The notes beneath the pieces were generated by a model. The model made no database searches. It was given only the letters and a program-made list of their open reading frames with translations, and was not told the DNA's origin. A DNA stretch of 64,000 nt from NCBI GenBank assembly GCA_964611575.1, contig CAZTAJ010000001.1, positions 1-64,000 of the forward strand, given 5' to 3'. Shown here piece by piece: positions 1-7,105 of this stretch. Numbering within the stretch: the stretch's first letter is position 1; each line of letters starts with the position of its first letter. The stretch comes from CAITUY01 sp964611575. GTDB lineage: Bacteria; Verrucomicrobiota; Kiritimatiellia; CAIKKV01; CAITUY01. Made by a program: the position numbers and the translations under genes.

Positions 1-808
1 CGCCGAACGACAGGTGCAGCCCGAGGCTCTGGCCTTCGCCGGTGACGATGTCGGCGCCCATGGCGCCCGGCGTCTTGAGCAGGCCAAGGGAGATGGGGTA
101 GGCGGACATGACCGCCAGCGCGCCGCGGGCGTGTGCCATGGCCACGATGTCCGTGAAGTCATCCACCGCGCCGAAGAAATTCGGATTCTGCAGGATGATG
201 GCCGCGACGCTGTCGTCGAGGGCTGCCGCGATGCGGTCGCGGTCGCTCTGCCCGTGCGCGACCTTCATTTCCACGAAGTCCACCGCCAGGTTGCTCGTGT
301 AGCAGTGGAGCATATTGCGGTAGATCGGGTTGACGCCGCTGTCGAGCAGGATCTTGTTCCGTCCGGTGATGCGCACGGCCATCATGGCGGCCTCGTACAA
401 CGCCGTGCCGCCGTCGTACAGCGAGGCGTTGGCGACCTCCATGTCGGTCAGGCGGCAGATGGCCGTCTGGTATTCGAAGATTGCCTGGAGCGTGCCCTGC
501 GAGGCCTCCGGCTGGTACGGCGTGTAAGCGGTGTAGAACTCGCTGCGGGCCGACAGTTCGTCGACGCAGGCGGGGATGAAGTGATCGTAGAAGCCGCCGC
601 CGAGGAAGCAGACCAGGTCATGGGCGTTCCGGTGCGAGAGCCGATGCAGGCGGTTGTACACCTCCAGTTCGCTCAGGCCCTCGGGCAGGGCGAGCGTCGG
701 GATTTGGAGGCGCGCCGGGATGTCCGCGAACAGGTCGTCCATGGCGGACAACCCGATCGCCTTGAGCATTGCCCCCTGGTCGGCCTCGGTGTTGGCAATG
801 TAGGGCAT
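1..808 (-). CDS. gcvPA: Glycine dehydrogenase (decarboxylating) subunit 1, N-terminal part
   Basis: This is the N-terminal half of the P-protein of the glycine cleavage system, the PLP enzyme that decarboxylates glycine and passes the aminomethyl group to lipoyl-GcvH. The minus strand reads MPYIANTEADQGAML, then YTPYQPEASQGTLQAIFEYQ, which is characteristic of GcvPA and the N-terminal half of long GcvP. About 269 codons are present and the gene runs off the left edge of the window. The ATG lies one base after the gcvH stop, so the two genes are tightly coupled. The two-subunit form implies that gcvPB lies just outside the window. PLP itself is bound by GcvPB in this arrangement, so no PLP lysine is expected here. 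Confidence 0.95.
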   Translation of the reverse strand, partial: MPYIANTEADQGAMLKAIGLSAMDDLFADIPARLQIPTLALPEGLSELEVYNRLHRLSHRNAHDLVCFLGGGFYDHFIPACVDELSARSEFYTAYTPYQPEASQGTLQAIFEYQTAICRLTDMEVANASLYDGGTALYEAAMMAVRITGRNKILLDSGVNPIYRNMLHCYTSNLAVDFVEMKVAHGQSDRDRIAAALDDSVAAIILQNPNFFGAVDDFTDIVAMAHARGALAVMSAYPISLGLLKTPGAMGADIVTGEGQSLGLHLSFG

Positions 809-809
809 G

Positions 810-1190
810 TCAGGCGCTCGCGATCAGGGTTCGATATGCGTCCGGTGTCAGCAGTCCCTTGAGCCCTTTGCGGTCCCAGTCCTTGAACCGGCAGATCCAG
901 CCCTCGCCATAGGTGTCGTGGTTGATCTGTTCCGGCGCGTCGGAAAGCGCCGTGTTGACGACGGCGACGGTGGCGGCCAGGGGCGCATAGACGTCGCTGG
1001 CGGCCTTGTGCGATTCGACGACGGCCACGGGGTCGTGGGCTTTGTACGCCTTGCCGACTTTCGGCAGTTCGACATAGGTCAGGTCGCCCAGCGCCTCCTG
1101 TGCGTGGTGCGTGATTCCCAGCACCAGTTCGTCGCCGTCCACGCGCACCCATTCGTGATCGTTCGTGTAATGCAGGCCTTCCGGAATCAT
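810..1190 (-). CDS. gcvH: Glycine cleavage system H protein
   Basis: GcvH is the lipoyl carrier that shuttles the aminomethyl intermediate between the P, T and L proteins in the cytoplasm. The protein has 126 residues, the usual length. The lipoylation motif is VVESHKAASDVYAP with the modified lysine at K62; the usual ESVKAASD has His in place of Val here. The N-terminus HYTNDHEWVR is typical of the family. A GAGGAG Shine-Dalgarno lies 5 bases upstream of the ATG, in the 10-base gap after gcvT. It is the middle gene of a gcvT-gcvH-gcvPA operon. Confidence 0.97.
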   Translation of the reverse strand: MIPEGLHYTNDHEWVRVDGDELVLGITHHAQEALGDLTYVELPKVGKAYKAHDPVAVVESHKAASDVYAPLAATVAVVNTALSDAPEQINHDTYGEGWICRFKDWDRKGLKGLLTPDAYRTLIASA

Positions 1191-1200
1191 GGGGTCTCCT

Positions 1201-2283
1201 CTATTTCACCGCCGAGTACAGCGGCATCTTCACCAATTCGGCCTCCAGTGAGGCGCGTCCCGTGTCGATCGTTATCTTCGTCCCGGGCGCCGACAGCGGG
1301 GTCGCCACATAGGCGTAGCCAATGGCGCACTGCAGGGTGGGGCCGTACGTGCCGCTGGTCACGAGCCCGGCTTCGCGGCCGTTCGCCATGACGCGGTGCC
1401 CGGCGCGCGCCGCCTGACGGCCGCCGGTGCGGAATCCGCTCAGCCGTTGTGCGGCGCCCTCGGCCAGACGCCGGGTGACGGCCGCGCGCCCGATGAAGTC
1501 CTCCGCCTTGGATGCGTACCGCTCCAGGCCGGCCTCGACGGGCGTGAGGGCCTCCGACAATTCGTGTCCGTAGAGCGGCAGCCCGGCCTCCAGCCGCAGC
1601 GTGTCGCGGGCCCCCAGACCGGCGGGTTTTGCACCCGCCTGCAACAGGTCGTTCCAGAATGCCACGATGCGGTCCGCGTCCAGGTAGACTTCCACGCCCT
1701 TCTCGCCCGTGTAGCCGGTGCGGCTGACCACGAGAGTCTGGCCCCGGTACGGCAACGAGACAAAGCGGAAGTAGCCGAGGGACGCCAGGTCGCGACCGAG
1801 CAGGGCGGACATCAGTTCCAGCGAGCGGGGGCCCTGGACATCCAGTTTGCCCTGGCGGCCGGAGGCGTCCTCGAAGGTCACATCGCCGCCCAGCCGGGGC
1901 ACGATCCAGTCGCGGTCCTTGTCGCGGGTGCCGGCATTGACCACCAGCATCCAATGCTGCGCGTCGAACCGGTAGGCGATCGTATCGTCGAGAATGCCGC
2001 CATCGTCCCGCAGGAGGAATCCATACCGGCACTGTCCGTCCCGCAGGGTGCGCAGATCCTGGGAGACCAGATGGGACAGGGCGTCCAACGCGCGGCTGCC
2101 GGAGACGTAGAAGCGGCCCATGTGGCAGGTGTCGAATACGGTCACCCCGGTGCGGGTATTGACGTGTTCGGACTGGATGCCTTCATACTGTACGGGCATC
2201 AGCCAGCCGCCGAATTCAACCATGCGGGCCCCGAGCGCCCGGTGACAGTCGAACAGGGGCGTTTGTCGAAGCGAAGCCGTCAT
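1201..2283 (-). CDS. gcvT: Glycine cleavage system aminomethyltransferase (T protein)
   Basis: GcvT transfers the methylene carbon from aminomethyl-lipoyl-GcvH to tetrahydrofolate and releases ammonia. The protein starts MTASLRQTPLFDCHRALG and has 360 residues, the normal family length. It carries the folate-binding N-terminal sequence (ARMVEFGGWLMPVQY) and the SRTGYTGEKGVEVY segment. The frame stays open for 28 more codons upstream, but that extension would cross both a promoter (2310-2338) and the terminator of the next gene (2350-2381), so the ATG at 2283 is preferred. It is the first gene of the gcv operon. The leader is too short to hold a glycine riboswitch. Confidence 0.96.
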   Translation of the reverse strand: MTASLRQTPLFDCHRALGARMVEFGGWLMPVQYEGIQSEHVNTRTGVTVFDTCHMGRFYVSGSRALDALSHLVSQDLRTLRDGQCRYGFLLRDDGGILDDTIAYRFDAQHWMLVVNAGTRDKDRDWIVPRLGGDVTFEDASGRQGKLDVQGPRSLELMSALLGRDLASLGYFRFVSLPYRGQTLVVSRTGYTGEKGVEVYLDADRIVAFWNDLLQAGAKPAGLGARDTLRLEAGLPLYGHELSEALTPVEAGLERYASKAEDFIGRAAVTRRLAEGAAQRLSGFRTGGRQAARAGHRVMANGREAGLVTSGTYGPTLQCAIGYAYVATPLSAPGTKITIDTGRASLEAELVKMPLYSAVK

Positions 2284-2309
2284 CCAAACCACTCCATTCC
2301 AGAGGGCGC

Positions 2310-2338
2310 ATCGTATCCCACGTCTTTTGGGATGTCCA
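2310..2338 (-). promoter_or_regulatory. Predicted sigma70-type promoter of the gcv operon
   Basis: On the minus strand TGGACA is followed after 17 bases by TACGAT, a good match to -35 and -10 boxes. It would start transcription about 20 bases before the gcvT ATG at 2283. It lies between the terminator of the upstream gene and gcvT. Sequence match only. Confidence 0.5.
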
Positions 2339-2349
2339 GAGGCGCAGGA

Positions 2350-2381
2350 AACAAAACGGCCGGGCATTTGAGCCCGGCCGT
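2350..2381 (-). terminator. Intrinsic terminator after the outer-membrane protein gene
   Basis: A perfect 10-bp stem (ACGGCCGGGC, 2356-2365, pairing with 2372-2381) has a 6-base loop and is followed on the minus strand by TTTTG. It lies 22 bases beyond the stop of the minus-strand gene at 2404. The U-run is present only in the minus direction, so it ends transcription of that gene before the gcv operon begins. Confidence 0.85.
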
Positions 2382-2403
2382 CATCGTGGCAGGAACCTGC
2401 CGT

Positions 2404-3147
2404 CTAGAAGTGGAAACTGGCGCCGAGCCCCCAGGAGAGCGAGTCGAACTTCTGCAGTTCGGTCTTGATCGTCAGGTTGTCGCTCGGGCAGAACGCCACG
2501 CCGAAAACGAACCCGATGGACTGGTCTTCGACGAAATCGCCGCCGAAATCGTTCGACCCGTCGATGGCGGAGAAGGCCGGCCCGAGATACAGGGAGACGC
2601 TGTCCACGAACCCCCATCGTTCAGTCTTGGCCATGATGTTGAACAGCAGGGCGCCATAGACTTCGTTCCAGGACAGGCTGCCGGCTGAGGCGTCCGTGTA
2701 CTGGCCCTCCAGATCGATGCTCAGCCAGTAGGGATCCTCGCCCACGATGGGGTCCATGGCGAAGTAATTGAAAAGGCGCAACGTGCCGCCGGCAATCCAC
2801 TCCATGTCGCCATCGCCGGATTGGAACTCGCGGGTCACGTCGCTTTCGCCGGCGCCGCCCAGAACCGTCAGCCAGCGGGTGATATCCACGGTGACGTACC
2901 CGACGGTATGCTTGATCTTCCAGTCCTCAACCCTGCCGCCGACATCGATGCCCCGCTTCTGCTGGGCATAGTAGGCGCCGAACCCCAGTCGCGTGGGGGC
3001 GCCATCAAAGAGCGATTCGGCGGTCTTCTGGGACTCCTTGTTGAAGGCCGAGCCCTGGCTGGCGGACGTTCCCGGGGTGACCGCCCAGGCCGAGGCGGCC
3101 ATGGCCAGAATCAGCATGGACACAGACAAGACGGTGTTCGTTTTCAT
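2404..3147 (-). CDS. Outer-membrane beta-barrel-like protein of unknown function
   Basis: The product has a signal peptide (MKTNTVLSVSMLILAMAASAWA) followed by about 225 residues of alternating polar and hydrophobic strands, and it ends in the aromatic residue expected of an outer-membrane barrel (terminal SFHF). Small OmpW/OmpA-like barrels have this size, but I do not recognise a specific family. The ATG at 3147 is chosen because it begins the charged n-region; another in-frame ATG lies at 3156. Neither has a clear Shine-Dalgarno. The gene stands alone, with its own intrinsic terminator, divergent from folB. Confidence 0.7.
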   Translation of the reverse strand: MKTNTVLSVSMLILAMAASAWAVTPGTSASQGSAFNKESQKTAESLFDGAPTRLGFGAYYAQQKRGIDVGGRVEDWKIKHTVGYVTVDITRWLTVLGGAGESDVTREFQSGDGDMEWIAGGTLRLFNYFAMDPIVGEDPYWLSIDLEGQYTDASAGSLSWNEVYGALLFNIMAKTERWGFVDSVSLYLGPAFSAIDGSNDFGGDFVEDQSIGFVFGVAFCPSDNLTIKTELQKFDSLSWGLGASFHF

Positions 3148-3201
3148 GGACGGCATGGTAGCGGCACGTGGCGAACGGCATCAAGTGTATTCTTCGGTCC
3201 G

Positions 3202-3231
3202 TTGACTTGCCGTGCCGTGCGGGGGTAACAT
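3202..3231 (+). promoter_or_regulatory. Predicted sigma70-type promoter of folB-folE
   Basis: TTGACT (3202-3207) and TAACAT (3226-3231) are separated by 18 bases, 24 bases upstream of the folB ATG. It is the only strong match in the divergent gap between the outer-membrane protein gene and folB. Confidence 0.5.
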
Positions 3232-3254
3232 GCGGACGTGGGAGGCGTTTTACG

Positions 3255-3719
3255 ATGCAGACACTCGACAGACTTCGGATCCGGGACCTGCTGGTTCGCG
3301 GCCATGTGGGCGTGACGGCCGCCGAGCGCGACAAACTTCAGGATATCGTGATCGATGTGACGTTGCACGCCGACCTTGCCAAGGCGGCCCGCAGCGACCG
3401 ATTGCGGGATTCGATCGACTACAAGGCGCTCAAGGCGAAGATCCTCAGACTGGTGGACACGAGTTCTTTTAAACTCATCGAACGCCTGGCGGGGGCCGTG
3501 GCGGATCTTGCGCTGGCGGACCGGCGCGTCGTGCAGGTCGATGTGATAGTGCAGAAACCGGGCGCCCTGCGGTTTGCCCGTTGCAGCGAGGTGGAGATCA
3601 GCAGAAGTCAGAGGTCAGAGGTCAGAGGTCAGAAGTCAGAGGTCAGAGGTCAGAAGTCAGAGGTCAGAAGTCAGAGGTCAGAGGTCAGAGGACAGAAGTC
3701 AGGGGTCAGACATGAATAA
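3255..3719 (+). CDS. folB: Dihydroneopterin aldolase with a repeat-encoded C-terminal tail
   Basis: FolB cleaves 7,8-dihydroneopterin to 6-hydroxymethyl-dihydropterin in folate synthesis. The start MQTLDRLRIRDLLVRGHVGV, the catalytic-region ERDKLQDIVIDVTL and the lysine-containing VDVIVQKPGALRFA segment are typical. The normal protein ends near residue 118, after EVEIS. The remaining 35 or so residues (repeats of SEVRGQK and SEVRSQR) are encoded by the tandem heptamer array 3602-3706 and are not part of the fold. The stop overlaps the folE ATG by 8 bases, so the two folate genes are probably co-translated. Confidence 0.9.
   Translation: MQTLDRLRIRDLLVRGHVGVTAAERDKLQDIVIDVTLHADLAKAARSDRLRDSIDYKALKAKILRLVDTSSFKLIERLAGAVADLALADRRVVQVDVIVQKPGALRFARCSEVEISRSQRSEVRGQKSEVRGQKSEVRSQRSEVRGQKSGVRHE
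3602..3706. repeat. Tandem heptamer array, 15 units of CAGARGT
   Basis: Fifteen contiguous 7-base units (CAGAGGT or CAGAAGT, with one CAGAGGA and one CAGGGGT) fill the 3' end of folB and stop 5 bases before the folE ATG. Because 7 is not divisible by 3, the encoded peptide repeats every 7 residues. The final variant unit, CAGGGGT, supplies the only Shine-Dalgarno-like AGGGG for folE. Confidence 0.97.
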
Positions 3720-4275
3720 GCAACGGGTGGCGAAGTTGGTTCGGCAGTTACTGGTCGAGATGGGGGAGGATCCCACCCGGGAAGGATTGATCAAGACACC
3801 GTCCCGCGTGGCGGCCGCCTATGACTTCCTGACATCCGGCTACCGGACCAACATCAAGGATGTGATCAACAACGCCGTGTTCCAGTCCGAGGCGAACAAC
3901 ATGGTGGTGCTGCGGAACATCGAGGTCTTCAGCCTGTGCGAGCATCATATGCTGCCGTTTTTCGGCCACTGCCACATCGGCTATATTCCCCGGAAGAAGG
4001 TGATCGGGGTGAGCAAACTGGCCCGCATCATGGACTGCCATGCGCGCCGGCTCCAGATCCAGGAGCGTCTGACGGCGCAGATCGCGGGTGACCTGATGAA
4101 GGCCGTGGGCGCGGAGGGCGTGGGCGTCGTGATGGAGTGCCGGCACCTCTGCATGATCATGCGCGGCGTCGAAAAGCAGGAATCGGTGATGATGACGTCC
4201 TCGGTGCTGGGCAGTTTCCATAACAACGCGGCGACACGGGCCGAGTTCATGAGCCTGATCGGCAAGAACGCCTGA
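3712..4275 (+). CDS. folE: GTP cyclohydrolase I
   Basis: FolE converts GTP to 7,8-dihydroneopterin triphosphate, the first step of tetrahydrofolate synthesis. The 187-residue protein has the zinc ligands C76 and H79 (SLCEHHMLPF) and C147 (CRHLCMIMRG), as well as GVSKLARI and the C-terminal TRAEFMSLI segment. All catalytic positions I can recall are intact. Its ATG lies inside the last codons of folB, immediately after the heptamer array, whose last variant unit provides the ribosome-binding site. Downstream it converges on the rlmD-like gene across another heptamer array. Confidence 0.97.
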   Translation: MNKQRVAKLVRQLLVEMGEDPTREGLIKTPSRVAAAYDFLTSGYRTNIKDVINNAVFQSEANNMVVLRNIEVFSLCEHHMLPFFGHCHIGYIPRKKVIGVSKLARIMDCHARRLQIQERLTAQIAGDLMKAVGAEGVGVVMECRHLCMIMRGVEKQESVMMTSSVLGSFHNNAATRAEFMSLIGKNA

Positions 4276-4280
4276 GGAGA

Positions 4281-4364
4281 CCGCAGGCCGAAGACTGAAG
4301 ACCGCAGACGGCAGACAGCAGACCGCAGACGGGAAGCTGCAGACCGCATACGGCAGACCGCACT
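4281..4364. repeat. Tandem heptamer array, about 12 units of CCGCAGA
   Basis: Twelve consecutive 7-base units related to CCGCAGA (CCGAAGA, CTGAAGA, CGGCAGA, CAGCAGA, CTGCAGA and others) fill the gap between the convergent folE and rlmD-like genes. The array begins 5 bases after the folE stop. The unit differs from the folB array but has the same period. Confidence 0.9.
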
Positions 4365-4410
4365 GGGGCGAGCGCGGTGTGAGGGGCGGGGACGCGGTCA
4401 ACGCTTGGGC

Positions 4411-5763
4411 CTACCGCACGAATTCCGTGACCGATTCGAAGTGGGCGGTACGGGGGAACATGTCGAACAGCCGGGCCGATTCCACGCGGTAGCCGGCTTC
4501 CTGCAGCCACGTCGCATCGCGCGTCATGGTGTCGGCCGCACAGGAGATATAGAGGAGCCGGCCCGGGCGCTGCCGGACGAGATGCCGGATCAGCCCGCGA
4601 CCCAGCCCGCTGCGGGGCGGATCGACGATCACAAGCGCCTCAGCCCAAGGCAATCCCTTCATCGGGTCGCGTAAGATGTCCTCGGCCTTGCCCGCCCGCC
4701 AGGCGATGGATGCCGCGCCGTGCTGCCGGGCGTTGTATTCGGCCGCGCGAATGCCCGGGCCGTCCACATCCACGCCGATCACGCGCGGGACACCGGCTTT
4801 GGCGGCCGCCAGCGCAAACACGCCGATCCCGCAGAACAGGTCGATGGCGGCCGCCGGCTGCAGGGCGCCAAGGCGGTCGCGCACATGGGCCACCAGCCGG
4901 TCGGCCATGGCGGGGTTCATCTGGTAGAAACTGTTGCGCGGGACCGCGAGCGGGCCGATGACCGAGTCTTCCACCAGCCACACGTCCCGGTCGGAGGCGT
5001 GCCCGCGCCACCACAACGCGCCATCGCGCGGAGTCCAGCGGAAGGTCACGGGCATGGCGTCGCGCAGGGTGTGCCGGAAGGAGGGATCCGCCCGGCGTTC
5101 CGCCAGGCACGCGTTCAGCGGCGCCAGGGCGAGCGGACAGGCAGGCACATCGAGGACGGTGGTGTTGTCGGCGGCGTAGTACCCCAGGCACACGTCACGG
5201 CCGTCGACCTGCGCGTGGAGCACCATCTTGTTGCGGTAGCCGAGGGGGGCGGGCGCCGCCACGGCCGGTTGGCAGACCCCGCGCGGGATGCCGGCATGGC
5301 GCTCGAGCAGCGATTCGAGTTGACGCTGTTTGAGCGCCAGTTCGGCGGCGTAGGCGGCATGCTGGTAGGCGCAGCCGGGGCAGGAAAGAGGTGGGAGGTG
5401 GGAGGTGGGAGGCGGGAGTCCGGCCATGCTCGATGATTGATGGGGAGAGCGAGGCGCAGGTAGGGCGTGGGCCTCCGGCCCCGCCGGGTGGGAGGTGGGA
5501 GGTGGGAGGGGACGAAGAGGCGGAGAGAGGGCGAGGGGGCACATCGGTGCGATGCGGTCGGGGGAGGGGGTGAGCACCTCCAGCAGGTCGGCCTCCGTGA
5601 AGGCGTCGCGCTCATGGACGGGCTGCACGCGGACGCGTTCGCCGGGCAGGGCCCCGGCCACGAAACAGACTTTCCCCTCGTGGCGGCCCACCGCTTTGCC
5701 GCCGAAGGCCACATCGTCGATGGTCAGGTCGAAGGAGGGGCCGGGGGCGGTGTCACGGTGCAT
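4411..5763 (-). CDS. 23S rRNA/tRNA uracil-C5 methyltransferase (RlmD/TrmA family) with in-frame repeat insertion
   Basis: This SAM-dependent enzyme would make 5-methyluridine in rRNA or tRNA. From the ATG at 5763 it has a TRAM domain (about residues 8-68), Fe-S cysteines, the SAM site LFCGIGVFALAAA and the catalytic cysteine in LLYISCAADTM. In RlmD the first Fe-S cysteine is followed by the second after about 6 residues. Here 52 residues separate the Cys of APMC from CPGC (C75 and C128 from this start). The extra 46 or so are Pro/Ser/His-rich and are encoded by repeats at 5388-5506. A start at 5781 is also possible. The 5' end overlaps the RlmL-like gene by 11 bases. The exact substrate cannot be told. 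Confidence 0.9.
   Translation of the reverse strand: MHRDTAPGPSFDLTIDDVAFGGKAVGRHEGKVCFVAGALPGERVRVQPVHERDAFTEADLLEVLTPSPDRIAPMCPLALSPPLRPLPPPTSHPAGPEAHALPAPRSPHQSSSMAGLPPPTSHLPPLSCPGCAYQHAAYAAELALKQRQLESLLERHAGIPRGVCQPAVAAPAPLGYRNKMVLHAQVDGRDVCLGYYAADNTTVLDVPACPLALAPLNACLAERRADPSFRHTLRDAMPVTFRWTPRDGALWWRGHASDRDVWLVEDSVIGPLAVPRNSFYQMNPAMADRLVAHVRDRLGALQPAAAIDLFCGIGVFALAAAKAGVPRVIGVDVDGPGIRAAEYNARQHGAASIAWRAGKAEDILRDPMKGLPWAEALVIVDPPRSGLGRGLIRHLVRQRPGRLLYISCAADTMTRDATWLQEAGYRVESARLFDMFPRTAHFESVTEFVR
5388..5506. repeat. Composite repeat inside rlmD-like gene: heptamer arrays flanking a hairpin
   Basis: Four units of GAGGTGG (5388-5415) and three units of GGGTGGG/AGGTGGG (5486-5506) flank about 70 bases that include the GTAGGGCG hairpin repeat at 5460-5486. 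All of it lies in the reading frame of the methyltransferase gene, where it encodes PPPTSHLPP-like stretches on each side. The hairpin is nearly identical to the copy at 13409-13435. Confidence 0.9.
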
Positions 5764-7054
5764 CGGTCGCTGTCCCTGCATCCTGGCCGGTTGCGTATTT
5801 GCTGCGCACGCTGCCCGCGTAGAGGCGGAAGCCCAGCAGCCGGCATTCGATGCGGCTGTTGAAGAACGTCTGTTTGGACGAGGTGCGCAGGCCGATCTGC
5901 TTGCCCCAGGCGAGGTTGCCCGTGAACACGTAGCCCTGCCACCCCTGGCAGCTCTTCTTGAAGAAGTCGCCGATGTGGTGGTACAGGGGCCCCAAGTCCT
6001 CGCCCGGGCTCATGCGCTCACCGTATTCCGGGTTCAGGATCAGGATGCCGGGCGTCGGTGGGAGCGGTGTTTCGGCGAAGTCGCACACGTGGAACTCGAT
6101 GAGCTGTTCGACGCCGGCGGTGCGCGCGTTGCGGCGGGCGGCTTCCACGGCGTCGCGGCGGATGTCCGAGGCGATGATTGCCGCCGGCGGCTTGCGGATC
6201 GGCCGGCGCTGGGCCTCAGCCCGCACGTCCCGCCATACGGCCTCGTCGAATCCTTGCAGGTGCCGGAAGGCGAAATCCTGGCGCAGGAGCCCCGGTGGCC
6301 GGCCGGTGGCCATCAGGGCGGCCTCGATCGCCAGCGTGCCGCTGCCGCACATGGGATTGACGAAAGGCGTCTCGCCGGTCCAGCCGGTGGCCAGGACCAC
6401 CGCCGCCGCCAGCGTTTCCTGCATGGGCGCTTCCAGGGGGATCTTGCGGTAGCCGCGCCGCGACAGGGATTCGCCGGACGTATCGAGATAGAGGCGCAGA
6501 TCGCTGCCGTTCCAGTACACGAACACGACCGCGCCGCTGCGTTCGTTGCCCGAGTTGGGGCGCTTGCCGGTCAACCCGCGGATCCGGTCGACGATGGCGT
6601 CCTTGCACCGCACGTTGACAAACCGCGTGTCGCGCATGCTCGGCGTGTTCACGAACGAGGCGACGGTGAAGTAGCCGTCGGGCGGCAGCACGGTTTCCCA
6701 GGCGAACGAGCCCGCGAAACGGTAGAGCGACTCGGCGGTCACGGCGTGCTGCCGGCCCAGTTCCAGCAGCACGCGGTTGCCGGTGCGGAGCAGGAGGTTG
6801 AGCCGCATCGCGTCGCGCAGGGCGCCGTCGATTTCGACGCCGGACTCGCGTTCAACCGTGGGGGTGTGACCGAGGGCGCGCAGTTCGGCAGCCAGGGCGG
6901 GTGCCGAGCCCAGCCCGCAGGTAACCAGGATGGGACGCGACGCCGTCAGGTCAAGGGGAGGGGCGGCAGGTGGGAGGGTGGCAGGTGGGAGGTGCGAGGT
7001 GGGAGGGGCGGTGACCGAACTCCGAGGAGGGAGGTGAGAGGAAGAAGGGTGCAT
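5753..7054 (-). CDS. THUMP-domain rRNA guanine-N2 methyltransferase (RlmL/RlmK-like)
   Basis: The protein has an N-terminal THUMP/ferredoxin-like region (ILVTCGLGSAPALAAELRAL, then the segment ending RFVNVRCKDAIVDRIRG) and a C-terminal Rossmann methyltransferase with the SAM motif FVNPMCGSGTLAIEAAL. This is the plan of RlmL and YpsC, which methylate guanine N2 in 23S rRNA. The catalytic motif normally reads NPPYGER; here it is NPEYGER. The first 35 or so residues are low-complexity Pro/Ser/His and are encoded by a GGTGGGA-type heptamer array, so the true start is uncertain; no in-frame ATG lies between the array and the conserved fold. It overlaps the RlmD-like gene. Confidence 0.88.
   Translation of the reverse strand: MHPSSSHLPPRSSVTAPPTSHLPPATLPPAAPPLDLTASRPILVTCGLGSAPALAAELRALGHTPTVERESGVEIDGALRDAMRLNLLLRTGNRVLLELGRQHAVTAESLYRFAGSFAWETVLPPDGYFTVASFVNTPSMRDTRFVNVRCKDAIVDRIRGLTGKRPNSGNERSGAVVFVYWNGSDLRLYLDTSGESLSRRGYRKIPLEAPMQETLAAAVVLATGWTGETPFVNPMCGSGTLAIEAALMATGRPPGLLRQDFAFRHLQGFDEAVWRDVRAEAQRRPIRKPPAAIIASDIRRDAVEAARRNARTAGVEQLIEFHVCDFAETPLPPTPGILILNPEYGERMSPGEDLGPLYHHIGDFFKKSCQGWQGYVFTGNLAWGKQIGLRTSSKQTFFNSRIECRLLGFRLYAGSVRSKYATGQDAGTATDAP
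6968..7040. repeat. Degenerate heptamer array (AGGTGGG type) at the 5' end of the RlmL-like gene
   Basis: Units AGGTGGG, AGGTGCG, AGGGGCG, AGGAGGG and AGGTGAG recur with a mostly 7-base period, broken by an extra base near 6978. The array covers the region read as the N-terminus of the RlmL-like protein. The unit is the same as in the rlmD-like insertion. Confidence 0.8.
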
Positions 7055-7063
7055 GGTGTCTAT

Positions 7064-7105
7064 GGTCTGTAGTCTGCGGTCTGTAGGCTGTCGTCTACAG
7101 CCTGC
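7064..7105. repeat. Tandem heptamer array, six units of GGTCTGT type
   Basis: Units GGTCTGT, AGTCTGC, GGTCTGT, AGGCTGT, CGTCTAC and AGCCTGC are contiguous. The array fills the gap between the nitrilase and RlmL-like genes and overlaps the nitrilase stop, so it supplies that protein's last residues. Confidence 0.85.

Noticed and set aside
14..862. Long open frame on the plus strand opposite gcvPA
   Set aside because: It is antisense to clear gcvPA sequence and has no recognisable domain; GC-rich codons make such frames common.
2284..2403. Glycine riboswitch before gcvT
   Set aside because: The space holds a terminator and a promoter and leaves only about 20 bases of leader.
1396..2688. 430-codon plus-strand frame opposite gcvT
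   Set aside because: It overlaps the intact gcvT gene, a terminator and the next gene, and shows no family motif.
3602..4364. CRISPR array
   Set aside because: The repeats are contiguous 7-base units without spacers, and no cas gene is present.
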